Shown here piece after piece: positions 9,208 to 17,074 of a DNA stretch of 64,000 bases. Every line of letters begins with the position of its first letter. Position 1 is the first letter of the stretch. Under the pieces are notes generated by a model that saw nothing but the letters and a program-made list of their open reading frames with translations, had not been told where the DNA came from and did not search any database. The position numbers were made by a program, and so were the translations under genes. Origin of the DNA: Streptomyces sp. CBMA152 (lineage in GTDB: Bacteria > Actinomycetota > Actinomycetes > Streptomycetales > Streptomycetaceae); assembly GCF_014596475.1 (NCBI RefSeq), contig NZ_MECJ01000033.1, forward strand, positions 124,001-188,000, given 5' to 3'.

Positions 9208-9921
9208 CTAGACGTCGGTCACCCGCAGGCCGGCGTGCGCCTTGTAGCGGCGGTTCACCGAGATCAGGTTGGCGACCAGGGACTCCACCTGGTGGGCATT
9301 GCGCAGCCGTCCGGCGAAGACACCGCGCATTCCGGGGATCCGGCCGGCCAGTGCCTGGACGAGGTCGGTGTCGGCGCGGCTCTCGCCGAGCACCATCACA
9401 TCGGTGTCGATCTCCTCGATCGAGGCGTCCTGGAGCAGGACGGCCGAGAGGTGGTGGAAGGCGGCGGTGACGCGCGAGTCCGGCAGCAGGGCGGCGGCCT
9501 GCTCGGCGGCGCTGCCCTCCTCGGGCTTGAGGGCGTACGCGCCCTTCTTGTCGAAGCCGAGCGGGTTGACGCAGTCGACGACCAGCTTGCCCGCGAGCTC
9601 CTCGCGCAGCGCCTCAAGCGTCTTGGCGTGCCCGTCCCACGGCACGGCGACGATCACGATGTCGCTGCGGCGCGCGCACTCGGCGTTGTCCGCGCCCTCG
9701 ACGCCGAGGCCGAGCTCGTCGGCGGCGGCCTGCGCGCGCTCGGCGGCCCGCGAGCCGATGATCACCTTCTGGCCGGACCGGGCGAGGCGGTAGGCGAGGC
9801 CGCGCCCCTGGTCACCGGTGCCACCGAGTACGCCGACGACCAGTCCGGAGACGTCGGGCAGGTCCCAGGGGTCCTTGGCGGCGGGCTTCGGGGTGTTCGC
9901 GGCGCTGTCAGTGGAAGTCAT
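9208..9921 (-). CDS. npdG: F420H2:NADP+ oxidoreductase (NADPH-dependent F420 reductase)
   Basis: A 237-residue enzyme that exchanges hydride between coenzyme F420 and NADP. A polar 25-residue leader precedes a Rossmann fold with VGVLGGTGDQGRGLAYRLA; the dinucleotide Arg/Ser region is IIGSRAAERA; VAVPWDGHAKTL and VDCVNPLGFDK are family hallmarks. The C-terminal LRNAHQVESLVANLISVNRRYK helix closes the active site. Start ATG is preceded by AAGG. It supplies or uses F420H2 for enzymes such as the LLM-class oxidoreductase at 54392, though the two are not linked. Confidence 0.92.
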   Translation of the reverse strand: MTSTDSAANTPKPAAKDPWDLPDVSGLVVGVLGGTGDQGRGLAYRLARSGQKVIIGSRAAERAQAAADELGLGVEGADNAECARRSDIVIVAVPWDGHAKTLEALREELAGKLVVDCVNPLGFDKKGAYALKPEEGSAAEQAAALLPDSRVTAAFHHLSAVLLQDASIEEIDTDVMVLGESRADTDLVQALAGRIPGMRGVFAGRLRNAHQVESLVANLISVNRRYKAHAGLRVTDV

Positions 9922-10007
9922 GCAGCGACCTTACGGGTTTGCCCATTCGGGTGGCCATGCGGCCGTTGAGCCCCGACGGGGCGCGGGGTGCGGCAGGATG
10001 CCGGGCC

Positions 10008-10607
10008 ATGGATGCCGTACGCGTCGCACTGTTACGGGAAGTCCTCGCCGGGACGGAGTGGCTGCGCAGCACCCGCCGGTTCGCGGGCGTGCTGCGGGCG
10101 TCCGTGGTGCCGCACGGCGGGGGGCTGCTCCTTGTGGGGACCGAGTCGTACGAGCCATGGCATCTGGCGGCCCACCTCACCGACGAGGCCGCCTGGTCCG
10201 GGGTCGCGGAGCTGACCCCGACGCTGGTCCGCCACCACGTCGAGCCGGGCCGGGGACCCCATCTGTCGGTCGGCCTCGGCAGGCTGGAGGCGGCCGGGCG
10301 GGGCGAGACGCTGCTCGTGGTCGCGCCTGACCGGCCCGCGCCGGGCCTCCTGGAGCGGATGCACGACGCCCGGCGGGCCGGGGCGACGGTGCTGGCGCTG
10401 GACGGGGGCGACCGGGAGGTGCGGGGCCTGGTCCACGAGTCCCTGACGGTCGAGCCGGACGGGGAGGTGGACCTCGACACGGTGCAGCATCTGGTGAGCG
10501 CGGCGGCGGGGGAGAACGGGGTGCCGGTGCAGCGCGGGCTCGGCTTCCGTGACCGGTTGTCGCGCCTGGCCGACCAGCTGACGTCGCCGCCGCCGGCGCG
10601 GTGGTGA
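10008..10607 (+). CDS. Conserved hypothetical protein with early TTA codon
   Basis: A 199-residue soluble protein that I do not recognise by name. It has alternating strand/helix pattern, no signal peptide and no membrane segment. Notable stretches are VVPHGGGLLLVGTESYEPWHLAAHL and LLERMHDARRAGATVLALD. Codon 9 is TTA (10032-10034), the rare leucine codon read by bldA tRNA, so translation may be restricted to development. It is divergent from npdG with an 86-bp gap. Start ATG at 10008 follows GGCAGGATG weakly. Confidence 0.75.
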   Translation: MDAVRVALLREVLAGTEWLRSTRRFAGVLRASVVPHGGGLLLVGTESYEPWHLAAHLTDEAAWSGVAELTPTLVRHHVEPGRGPHLSVGLGRLEAAGRGETLLVVAPDRPAPGLLERMHDARRAGATVLALDGGDREVRGLVHESLTVEPDGEVDLDTVQHLVSAAAGENGVPVQRGLGFRDRLSRLADQLTSPPPARW

Positions 10608-10638
10608 CACCGCGCTCCCGACGGCGCGCGGCGCCGCG

Positions 10639-10863
10639 TCAGTCCTCCTGCTCAGGCGGCTTGTCGTGCCACTTCGGGTCCGTTTCCCACTCCAGGTTCC
10701 GCTCCTGGGCGGTTTGCATCGCGTGGTCCGCTTCCTCTCGGGTCCCGTACGGGCCGAAGCGGTCCTTGGCCGGGCATTCCGGGCCTTCCTCGACCTTGTG
10801 GTGGACGAGGCAGTAGTACCACTCGCCCGGTTTGCCGACCGTGCGCTTCTTGAACAGGGCCAT
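10639..10863 (-). CDS. Small hypothetical protein, basic/acidic, unknown function
   Basis: A 74-residue soluble protein beginning MALFKKRTVGKPGEWYYC. It contains two Cys, paired His (LVHHK), an R-F-G-P-Y-G turn and an acidic C-terminus (PPEQED). AGGAG lies about 8 nt before the ATG. The RFGPYGTREEAD-HAMQTAQERN pattern resembles SPOR-like repeats (phenylalanine/tyrosine-gly-pro-phe then helix) but the protein has no signal sequence. It is convergent with 10008 and divergent from map. Confidence 0.7.
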   Translation of the reverse strand: MALFKKRTVGKPGEWYYCLVHHKVEEGPECPAKDRFGPYGTREEADHAMQTAQERNLEWETDPKWHDKPPEQED

Positions 10864-10929
10864 GGGGAGGCTCCTTCCTCGGGCCTTGTGGACCATGCTG
10901 CCCCAAGGGGGCTCGATAGACTCGCCGGT

Positions 10930-11787
10930 ATGTCTGGCCAGTCGCTGCTCGTACCAGGGGAGCTCTCTCCCATCCGTTCCGTCCCGGGGAACATCCGCCG
11001 TCCCGAGTACGTCGGGAAGCCGATGCCCACGCCGTACTCCGGCCCCGAGGTGCAGACCGCCGAAACGATCGAGCTGATGCGGATCGCGGGCCGCATCGCC
11101 GCGCGGGCGATGGAGGAGGCCGCCAAGCTCATCGCGCCCGGCGTGACCACCGACGAGCTCGACCGGGTCGCGCACGAGTACATGTGCGACCACGGCGCTT
11201 ACCCCTCGACGCTCGGCTACCGGGGCTTCCCGAAGTCCCTGTGCAGCTCGGTCAACGAGGTCATCTGCCACGGCATCCCGGACTCGACCGTCCTCAACGA
11301 CGGCGACATCGTGAACCTGGACGTCACCGCGTACATCGGCGGCGTCCACGGCGACAACAACGCCACGTACTTCTGCGGCGACGTCGACGAGGAGTCGAAG
11401 CTGCTGGTCGAGCGGACCCGGGAGTCGCTGAACCGCGCCATCAAGGCCGTGAAGCCGGGCCGCCAGATCAACATCATCGGCCGCGTCATCGAGTCGTACG
11501 CGAAGCGGTTCGACTACGGCGTCGTGCGGGACTTCACCGGGCACGGCATCAGCACCGCCTTCCACTCCGGCCTGATCGTGCCGCACTACGACGCGCCGCA
11601 CGCCACGACCGTGATCAAGCCGGGGATGACGTTCACCATCGAGCCGATGCTCACGCTCGGCACGCACGAGTACGACATGTGGGAGGACGGCTGGACGGTC
11701 GTCACCCGGGACCGCAAGCGGACGGCCCAGTTCGAGCACACGCTGGTGGTGACCGAGACCGGCGCGGAGATCCTGACCCTGCCGTGA
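10930..11787 (+). CDS. map: Methionine aminopeptidase, type I
   Basis: A 285-residue dinuclear metallopeptidase that removes the initiator methionine from nascent proteins in the cytoplasm. The five metal ligands are visible in order: Asp in VNLDVTA, Asp in VHGDNNATY, His in FTGHGIS, Glu in FTIEPM, and Glu in QFEHTLVV. The first ~40 residues form the actinobacterial N-terminal extension with PxxP motif. Start ATG at 10930 has only a weak GGT upstream; the longer frame overlaps the divergent small gene and is not favoured. Confidence 0.95.
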   Translation: MSGQSLLVPGELSPIRSVPGNIRRPEYVGKPMPTPYSGPEVQTAETIELMRIAGRIAARAMEEAAKLIAPGVTTDELDRVAHEYMCDHGAYPSTLGYRGFPKSLCSSVNEVICHGIPDSTVLNDGDIVNLDVTAYIGGVHGDNNATYFCGDVDEESKLLVERTRESLNRAIKAVKPGRQINIIGRVIESYAKRFDYGVVRDFTGHGISTAFHSGLIVPHYDAPHATTVIKPGMTFTIEPMLTLGTHEYDMWEDGWTVVTRDRKRTAQFEHTLVVTETGAEILTLP

Positions 11788-11848
11788 CCGCGCGTTGCAC
11801 AGGCGTCCCGAGGGGGTACACATTTACCGACAGGATGTCGGGAACCAG

Positions 11849-11877
11849 TTGACTTAGGTAAGCCTAAGTAGAAGGAT
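11849..11877 (+). promoter_or_regulatory. Promoter with IdeR/DmdR-like iron box before heme oxygenase
   Basis: TTGACT (11849-11854) and AAGGAT (11872-11877) are separated by 17 bp. The spacer holds the inverted repeat CTTAGGTAAGCCTAAG (11853-11868), close to the IdeR/DmdR1 consensus TTAGGTTAGGCTAACCTAA. An Fe-bound repressor here would block RNA polymerase, so the gene should be induced by iron starvation. That regulation is inferred from the motif. Confidence 0.8.
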
Positions 11878-11917
11878 CGGCGCTGGTTCCCGTCCCCTCG
11901 GTCTCCGGAGGCACGCC

Positions 11918-12568
11918 TTGGACACGCCCTTCTCCACCCTCATCCGTACGGCGTCGCACGAGCAGCACACCGAGGCGGAGACCTCCCGGTTCATGAGCGA
12001 TCTGCTGGGCGGGCGGCTCGGCGTCGAGGCGTACGCGCGCTACACCGAGCAGCTGTGGTTCGTGTACCAGGCACTGGAGGAGGGCGCGGGGGCGCTGCGC
12101 GACGACCCGGTGGCGGGACCGTTCATCCGGCCCGAGCTGATGCGTACGGCTTCGCTGGAGCGGGATCTGACGCATCTGCGGGGCGCGGGCTGGCAGCAGG
12201 CCGCCGCCCCGCTCCCCGCGACCCGGGCCTATGCGGCGCGGGTCCGCGAGTGTGCGGTGACCTGGCCCGGGGGGTATGTCGCGCACCACTACACCCGGTA
12301 CCTCGGCGATCTCTCCGGCGGCCAGATCATCCGCGACCGGGCGGAGCGCGCGTGGGGGTTCGCCCGCAAGGGCGACGGCGTGCGGTTCTACGTCTTCGAG
12401 TCGATCGCCAACCCGGCGGCGTTCAAGCGGGGGTACCGGGAGCTGCTGGACGCGGTGAACGCGGATGAGTTGGAACGGAAGCGGATCGTGGATGAGTGCA
12501 AGCGCGCTTTTGCACTCAACAGTGCGGTGTTCCGGGAGCTGGGGGATGAGTTCCCGCTCAGCGCGTGA
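11918..12568 (+). CDS. Biliverdin-producing heme oxygenase
   Basis: A 216-residue all-helical enzyme that opens heme to biliverdin, CO and Fe2+. The proximal heme His is in LIRTASHEQHTEAE (about residue 14), and the distal helix carries YLGDLSGGQII, the heme-oxygenase hallmark. It starts with TTG, preceded by GGAG at 11907-11910 with 7-nt spacing. An iron box sits in its promoter, so it likely frees iron from heme during starvation, in keeping with the nearby efeOBU genes. It ends against a repeat-containing intergenic region. Confidence 0.93.
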   Translation: MDTPFSTLIRTASHEQHTEAETSRFMSDLLGGRLGVEAYARYTEQLWFVYQALEEGAGALRDDPVAGPFIRPELMRTASLERDLTHLRGAGWQQAAAPLPATRAYAARVRECAVTWPGGYVAHHYTRYLGDLSGGQIIRDRAERAWGFARKGDGVRFYVFESIANPAAFKRGYRELLDAVNADELERKRIVDECKRAFALNSAVFRELGDEFPLSA

Positions 12569-12620
12569 CGCTGCGCTGTGCTGTGGGGTGCTGTGGGGTG
12601 CGTTTTCGGGTGCGGCGCCG

Positions 12621-12658
12621 TTGGGGGCTGGTCGCGCAGTTCCCCGCGCCCCTAAAGG
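12621..12658 (+). repeat. Dispersed intergenic repeat, copy b
   Basis: A full core match (GGGGCTGGTCGCG, then CAGTTCCCCGCGCCCCTAAA) between the convergent heme oxygenase and PhzF genes. The copy is bracketed by a 17-bp direct repeat at 12557-12573 and 12721-12737. Confidence 0.9.
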
Positions 12659-12721
12659 CGGCCGACAGCGCAGCGGCGCACGCCCCCGCGGCCCTGAAAA
12701 CAAGGCAGCACGCCTCGGCCC

Positions 12722-13387
12722 TCAGCGCGTGACGCTGTGCTCCAAGCGGACCCTGCCGCCCAGTTCGATCAAGCCGGCCGGGGCCGGGGCCGTCAGGAGT
12801 TGGGAGCCTTTGCCCTGGGTGATGTTCAGGGCTCGATCCAGGGTGGAGGTGAGGAGCAGCGCCGCCGCGCCTGTTGCCTCGTCCTCGTCTATGCCGTCAC
12901 CGCGGCCCGGGAACGCTCGGGCGCGGACGCGGCCCGCCGCCTCGTCTTCCCAGGACCAGGCGTATATCCACTCCCCCGGCTCCGGGACGGCCAGCGCGTC
13001 CACCTCGGCGGCCGAGGCGTACTGGCGGAGCGTGCGCGGCGGGGCCCACTCGGCGCGGGCGGTGATCCAGGTGAACTCGCCGTCCTGGCGCGCGAAGATC
13101 TCGCCCACCGGCAGTTCGAGTACGTCGACGTCGAGCAGCCAGGCCGCGCCGACCAGCGGATGGCCCGCGAACGGCAGCCGCACGCCCGGTGTGTAGATGT
13201 CGACGGCGCCGCGCTCGGGGTCGTCGACGAACACCGTCTCGCTGAAGCCGAGTTCCTTGGCCAGCGCCTGCCGCGCCGCCTCGTCGGGCAGCACGGAGCC
13301 CTCGCGCACCACACCGAGAGCGTTCCCGTGGTGGCCGTCGGGGCCGCAGAAGACCCTGAGTACGTCGATCAGTACGGCGTTTTGCAT
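12722..13387 (-). CDS. PhzF-family isomerase-like protein, short form
   Basis: A 221-residue member of the PhzF (diaminopimelate-epimerase fold) family, about 60 residues shorter than the usual 270-290. The N-terminal GHHGNALGVV and first-lobe LGFSETVFV and LPFAGHPLVGAAWLL motifs are present, as is DEDEATGAAALLL in the second lobe, but the segment between lobes is reduced. Function is unknown; family members isomerise small metabolites. Start ATG at 13387 lacks a clear ribosome binding site. The divergent efeO gene shares its upstream region. Confidence 0.75.
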   Translation of the reverse strand: MQNAVLIDVLRVFCGPDGHHGNALGVVREGSVLPDEAARQALAKELGFSETVFVDDPERGAVDIYTPGVRLPFAGHPLVGAAWLLDVDVLELPVGEIFARQDGEFTWITARAEWAPPRTLRQYASAAEVDALAVPEPGEWIYAWSWEDEAAGRVRARAFPGRGDGIDEDEATGAAALLLTSTLDRALNITQGKGSQLLTAPAPAGLIELGGRVRLEHSVTR

Positions 13388-13534
13388 CACGTACGCATTC
13401 AACAACACGCGCGCGGGCGCAGCGCCCCTTGACCGTCCCTTGACCTCGTCATGGCCGTCCTGTGATTGGCCTGTTATCGATGGCGACAACTGAGCACATG
13501 GTGAGAGCTGAATCACCGACCCGGTGGGTATCGG

Positions 13535-13568
13535 TCAGGTAAGCCTCGGTTAAGTTAGGTCCGCCTCA
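13535..13568 (+). promoter_or_regulatory. Tandem iron boxes upstream of efeO
   Basis: Two half-overlapping IdeR/DmdR-like palindromes: TCAGGTAAGCCTCG (13535-13548) and TTAGGTCCGCCTCA (13555-13568), 20 bp apart centre to centre, 30-65 bp before the efeO ATG. Adjacent boxes suggest two repressor dimers and iron-dependent control of the efe operon. Confidence 0.75.
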
Positions 13569-13598
13569 CCCACTGACCGAAACCAGCATGGAGCCCGC

Positions 13599-14741
13599 AT
13601 GCGAGCCGTCCGCCTCTCCGTAGTCACCGCCGCCACGACCGTCGCGGCTCTGGCCGCCGTCACGGGCTGCTCCTCGAAGAGCGACTCCTCCAGCGCGGAC
13701 GGTGCCATTCAGGTCACCGCGTCCGACAGCGCCTGCAAGGTGTCGAAGACGGAGTTCGCGGCCGGGCACGTGCAGTTCGCCATCGAGAACAAGGGCTCCA
13801 AGGTCACCGAGGTCTACCTGCTCTTCCCGGACGACCGCATCGTCGCCGAGCGCGAGAACATCGGCCCGGGCCTGAAGCAGAACCTCACCGCCGAGGTGAA
13901 GGCCGGCTCGTACGAGATCGCCTGCAAGCCCGGCATGAAGGGCGACGGCATCCGTCAGAAGATCACCGTCACCGGTGGCGGCGAGACCGCCAAGCGCGAC
14001 CCGAAGCTGGACGCCGCGGTCGCCGCGTACCGCAAGTACGTGCAGCAGCAGGCCGACGACACCCTGCCGAAGCTGAAGACGTTCACCGACGCCATCGCGG
14101 CGGGCGACGTCGAGGGCGCGAAGAAGGCGTACGCCCCCTCGCGCATCGGCTGGGAGCGCACCGAGCCGGTCGCCGAGTCGTTCGGTGACATCGACCCGAA
14201 GACCGACACCCGCGAGGACGGCCTGGAGAAGGGCCAGACGTGGACCGGCTGGCACCGGCTTGAGAAGGCGCTGTGGGTCGACGGGAAGATCGGCGACGAC
14301 GAGAAGAAGCTCGGCGTCCAGCTCGACAAGGACATCGCCGACTGGCACAAGCGCGTCGGCACCGCCGAGATCACCCCGACCTCCATGGCCAACGGCGCCA
14401 AGGAGCTCCTGGACGAGGTCGCCCGTAACAAGATCACCGGTGAGGAGGAGCGGTACAGCCACACCGACCTGGTCGACTTCAAGGCGAACGTCGAGGGCGC
14501 GCAGCAGGCGTACGAGCTCCTGAAGCCGGTCGCCGCCAAGAACGACCCGAAGCTGACGGCCGAGCTGGACAAGCAGTTCGCGGCGATCGAGGCCCAGCTC
14601 GACAAGTACCGCACCGACAAGACCTCGTACGACTTCACCGCGTACGACAAGGTCGGTGAGAGCGACCGCAAGCAGCTCTCCGACGGGGTGAACGCCCTGG
14701 GTGAGCCGCTGTCGAAGCTCGCCGCGGCCGTCGCCAAGTAA
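13599..14741 (+). CDS. efeO: Iron uptake lipoprotein EfeO
   Basis: A 380-residue surface lipoprotein of the EfeUOB ferrous/ferric iron uptake system. A signal peptide ends in the lipobox AAVTGC (Cys near residue 24); a cupredoxin-like domain follows (about 36-125), then the M75/imelysin helical domain with the HxxE-type iron motif WTGWHRLEKALW. GGAG stands 5 nt before ATG. It leads the efeO-efeB-efeU-lipoprotein operon, and the tandem iron boxes upstream predict iron repression. The protein is thought to bind iron outside the membrane and pass it to EfeB/EfeU. Confidence 0.95.
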   Translation: MRAVRLSVVTAATTVAALAAVTGCSSKSDSSSADGAIQVTASDSACKVSKTEFAAGHVQFAIENKGSKVTEVYLLFPDDRIVAERENIGPGLKQNLTAEVKAGSYEIACKPGMKGDGIRQKITVTGGGETAKRDPKLDAAVAAYRKYVQQQADDTLPKLKTFTDAIAAGDVEGAKKAYAPSRIGWERTEPVAESFGDIDPKTDTREDGLEKGQTWTGWHRLEKALWVDGKIGDDEKKLGVQLDKDIADWHKRVGTAEITPTSMANGAKELLDEVARNKITGEEERYSHTDLVDFKANVEGAQQAYELLKPVAAKNDPKLTAELDKQFAAIEAQLDKYRTDKTSYDFTAYDKVGESDRKQLSDGVNALGEPLSKLAAAVAK

Positions 14742-14775
14742 TCCAGCACGCAGAGGAACAGGAGGGGAATCAGCC

Positions 14776-16059
14776 ATGAGCGACACCACCGACGCCGGCA
14801 CCACCGACGCCACCCAGGACGCCAAGTCCCCGGCCCCGTCCCGGCGTTCACTGCTCGGCTGGGGCGGTGCGGGTCTGGCCCTGGGGGCCGCGGCCGCCGG
14901 CGGCGCCGTCGCCGCCGTGCGCGGTGACAGCTCCGACGCGGTGCCCGCCGCCGACAGTGGCGCGGCCGTGCCGTTCTACGGCGCCCACCAGGCCGGTATC
15001 GCCACCGCCGTCCAGGACCGGCTGCACTTCGCCGCGTTCGACGTGACCACCAAGGACCGCGGCGAGCTGATCCAGCTCCTCAAGGACTGGACGGCGGCCG
15101 CGGCCCGGATGACCGCGGGCCAGACGGTCGGCGAGGGCGCGTACGGCGGGCTCGCGGAGGCGCCGCCGGACGACACCGGCGAGGCCCTCGGCCTCAAGCC
15201 GTCCCGGCTCACCCTGACCATCGGCTTCGGCCCCTCCCTGTTCGCCAGGGGCCGGTTCGGCCTGGAGGGCAAGCGGCCCGAGGCGCTGGTCGACATCGAG
15301 AAGTTCCCGCACGACAACCTCGACCCGGCCCGCAGCGACGGCGACCTGTGCGTCCAGGCGTGCGCGGACGACCCGCAGGTCGCGGTGCACGCGATCCGCA
15401 ACCTGGCTCGTATCGGCATGGGCAAGGCCGCGGTGCGCTGGTCGCAGCTGGGCTTCGGCAAGACCTCCTCGACGACGCCCGACGCGCAGACGCCGCGCAA
15501 CATGATGGGCTTCAAGGACGGCACCCGGAACGTCTCGGGCACCGACAACACCGCTCTGGACAAGCACGTGTGGGTCGGCGAGAAGGACGGCTCGCCCTGG
15601 ATGACCGGCGGCTCCTACCTGGTGGCCCGCCGCATCCGGATGCACATCGAGGCGTGGGACCGTACGAGCCTCACGGAGCAGGAGGACACCTTCGGCCGCG
15701 ACAAGGGCGAGGGCGCCCCGGTCGGCAAGGCCAAGGAGCGCGACGAGCCGTTCCTGAAGGCGATGAAGCCGACCGCGCACGTGCGCCTGGCGCACCCGGA
15801 CTCCAACGACGGGGCGACGATCCTGCGCCGCGGCTACTCCTTCACGGACGGCACGGACGGCCTCGGCCGCCTGGACGCGGGCCTGTTCTTCCTCGCGTAC
15901 CAGCGTGACGTCCGCAAGGGCTTCCTGCCGGTGCAGCGGAGCCTTGCGCGCAACGACGCGCTCAACGAGTACATCCAGCATGTGAGTTCGGCGATTTTCG
16001 CCGTCCCGCCGGGCGTCCGCGACAAGGGCGACTGGTGGGGCCGGGCACTGTTCAGCTGA
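14776..16059 (+). CDS. efeB: Tat-exported DyP-type heme peroxidase EfeB
   Basis: A 427-residue dye-decolorising peroxidase. The twin-arginine signal PSRRSLLGWGGAG (RR near residue 23) shows folded export with heme. The catalytic GXXDG motif appears as GFKDGTRN, and the proximal heme His is in RIRMHIEAWDR. In EfeUOB systems the enzyme oxidises Fe2+ or handles heme outside the membrane. AGGAGGGG at 14760-14767 lies before the ATG. The gap to efeO is 34 bp and to efeU 25 bp, fitting one transcript. Confidence 0.95.
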   Translation: MSDTTDAGTTDATQDAKSPAPSRRSLLGWGGAGLALGAAAAGGAVAAVRGDSSDAVPAADSGAAVPFYGAHQAGIATAVQDRLHFAAFDVTTKDRGELIQLLKDWTAAAARMTAGQTVGEGAYGGLAEAPPDDTGEALGLKPSRLTLTIGFGPSLFARGRFGLEGKRPEALVDIEKFPHDNLDPARSDGDLCVQACADDPQVAVHAIRNLARIGMGKAAVRWSQLGFGKTSSTTPDAQTPRNMMGFKDGTRNVSGTDNTALDKHVWVGEKDGSPWMTGGSYLVARRIRMHIEAWDRTSLTEQEDTFGRDKGEGAPVGKAKERDEPFLKAMKPTAHVRLAHPDSNDGATILRRGYSFTDGTDGLGRLDAGLFFLAYQRDVRKGFLPVQRSLARNDALNEYIQHVSSAIFAVPPGVRDKGDWWGRALFS

Positions 16060-16084
16060 TCGGCCGAGGGCTGAGGGGAAACGA

Positions 16085-17074
16085 ATGTTCGGCAATTATC
16101 TGATCGGCCTGCGCGAGGGCCTTGAGGCCAGCCTGGTCGTCTGCATCCTCGTCGCATACCTGGTCAAGACCGGCCACCGCGAGGCGCTGCGGCCCATCTG
16201 GATCGGCATCTCCGTCGCCGTCCTGGTGGCCCTCGGCTTCGGCGCGGGGCTGGAGTTCGGCTCGCAGGAGATGACGTTCAAGGCGCAGGAGGCGCTCGGC
16301 GGTTCGCTGTCGGTCGTCGCCGTCTGCCTGGTGACGTGGATGGTCTTCTGGATGCGGCGCACCGCGCGGTTCCTGAAGTCCGAGCTCCACGGCAAGCTGG
16401 ACGCGGCGCTGCGGCTCGGCACCGGCGCCCTCGTCGCCACCGCGTTCCTCGCGGTCGGCCGGGAGGGCCTGGAGACCTCGCTGTTCGTCTGGACGTCGGT
16501 GCACGCGGCCGGCTCCGACAGCGGCAACACCGACCCGCTGATCGGCGCGCTCCTCGGCCTGGGCACCGCGGTCTTCCTCGGCTGGCTCTTCTACCGGGGC
16601 GCGCTCAAGATCAACCTGGCGAAGTTCTTCACCTGGACCGGCGCGATGCTGGTCGTCGTGGCGGCGGGCGTGCTCGCGTACGGCGTGCACGACCTCCAGG
16701 AGGCCGACTTCATCCCCGGCATCAACAGCCTGGCGTTCGACATCAGTTCCACGATCGCGCCGGACAGCTGGTACGGCACGGTCCTCAAGGGCGTGCTGAA
16801 CTTCCAGCCCGACCCGACCGTCCTCCAGGTCACGGTGTGGGCGCTGTACCTCATCCCCACGCTCGCCATCTTCTTCGCCCCGGTAGGGTTCGCGAAGTCC
16901 TTGGGCGCCAAGAAGCCCGCGGACGTCCAGGGCGAGGGGCAGAAGGCAGTCCATGAGCAGGGTGAGTCGGCTGACGGCCGCGCTCGCGGCGGTGACCGTG
17001 CTGACGGTGACGGCGAGCGGCTGCGTGACGGTGCACGGCGAGCGGGAAGTAGTCCCGTCGGCGACCAAGGCTGA
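16085..17074 (+). CDS. efeU: Iron permease EfeU (FTR1 family) with long C-terminal extension
   Basis: A 329-residue FTR1-type permease with seven hydrophobic segments. The two REGLE iron-translocation motifs are visible as LREGLEASLVV (first helix) and GREGLETSLFV (fourth helix). After the last helix (ending FAPVGFAKSLGAKK, near residue 280) come about 45 polar residues encoded in a frame that overlaps the signal-peptide region of the next gene by 122 bp. This tail has the look of out-of-frame read-through, which suggests a lost stop codon; the core permease is complete. Confidence 0.93.
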   Translation: MFGNYLIGLREGLEASLVVCILVAYLVKTGHREALRPIWIGISVAVLVALGFGAGLEFGSQEMTFKAQEALGGSLSVVAVCLVTWMVFWMRRTARFLKSELHGKLDAALRLGTGALVATAFLAVGREGLETSLFVWTSVHAAGSDSGNTDPLIGALLGLGTAVFLGWLFYRGALKINLAKFFTWTGAMLVVVAAGVLAYGVHDLQEADFIPGINSLAFDISSTIAPDSWYGTVLKGVLNFQPDPTVLQVTVWALYLIPTLAIFFAPVGFAKSLGAKKPADVQGEGQKAVHEQGESADGRARGGDRADGDGERLRDGARRAGSSPVGDQG

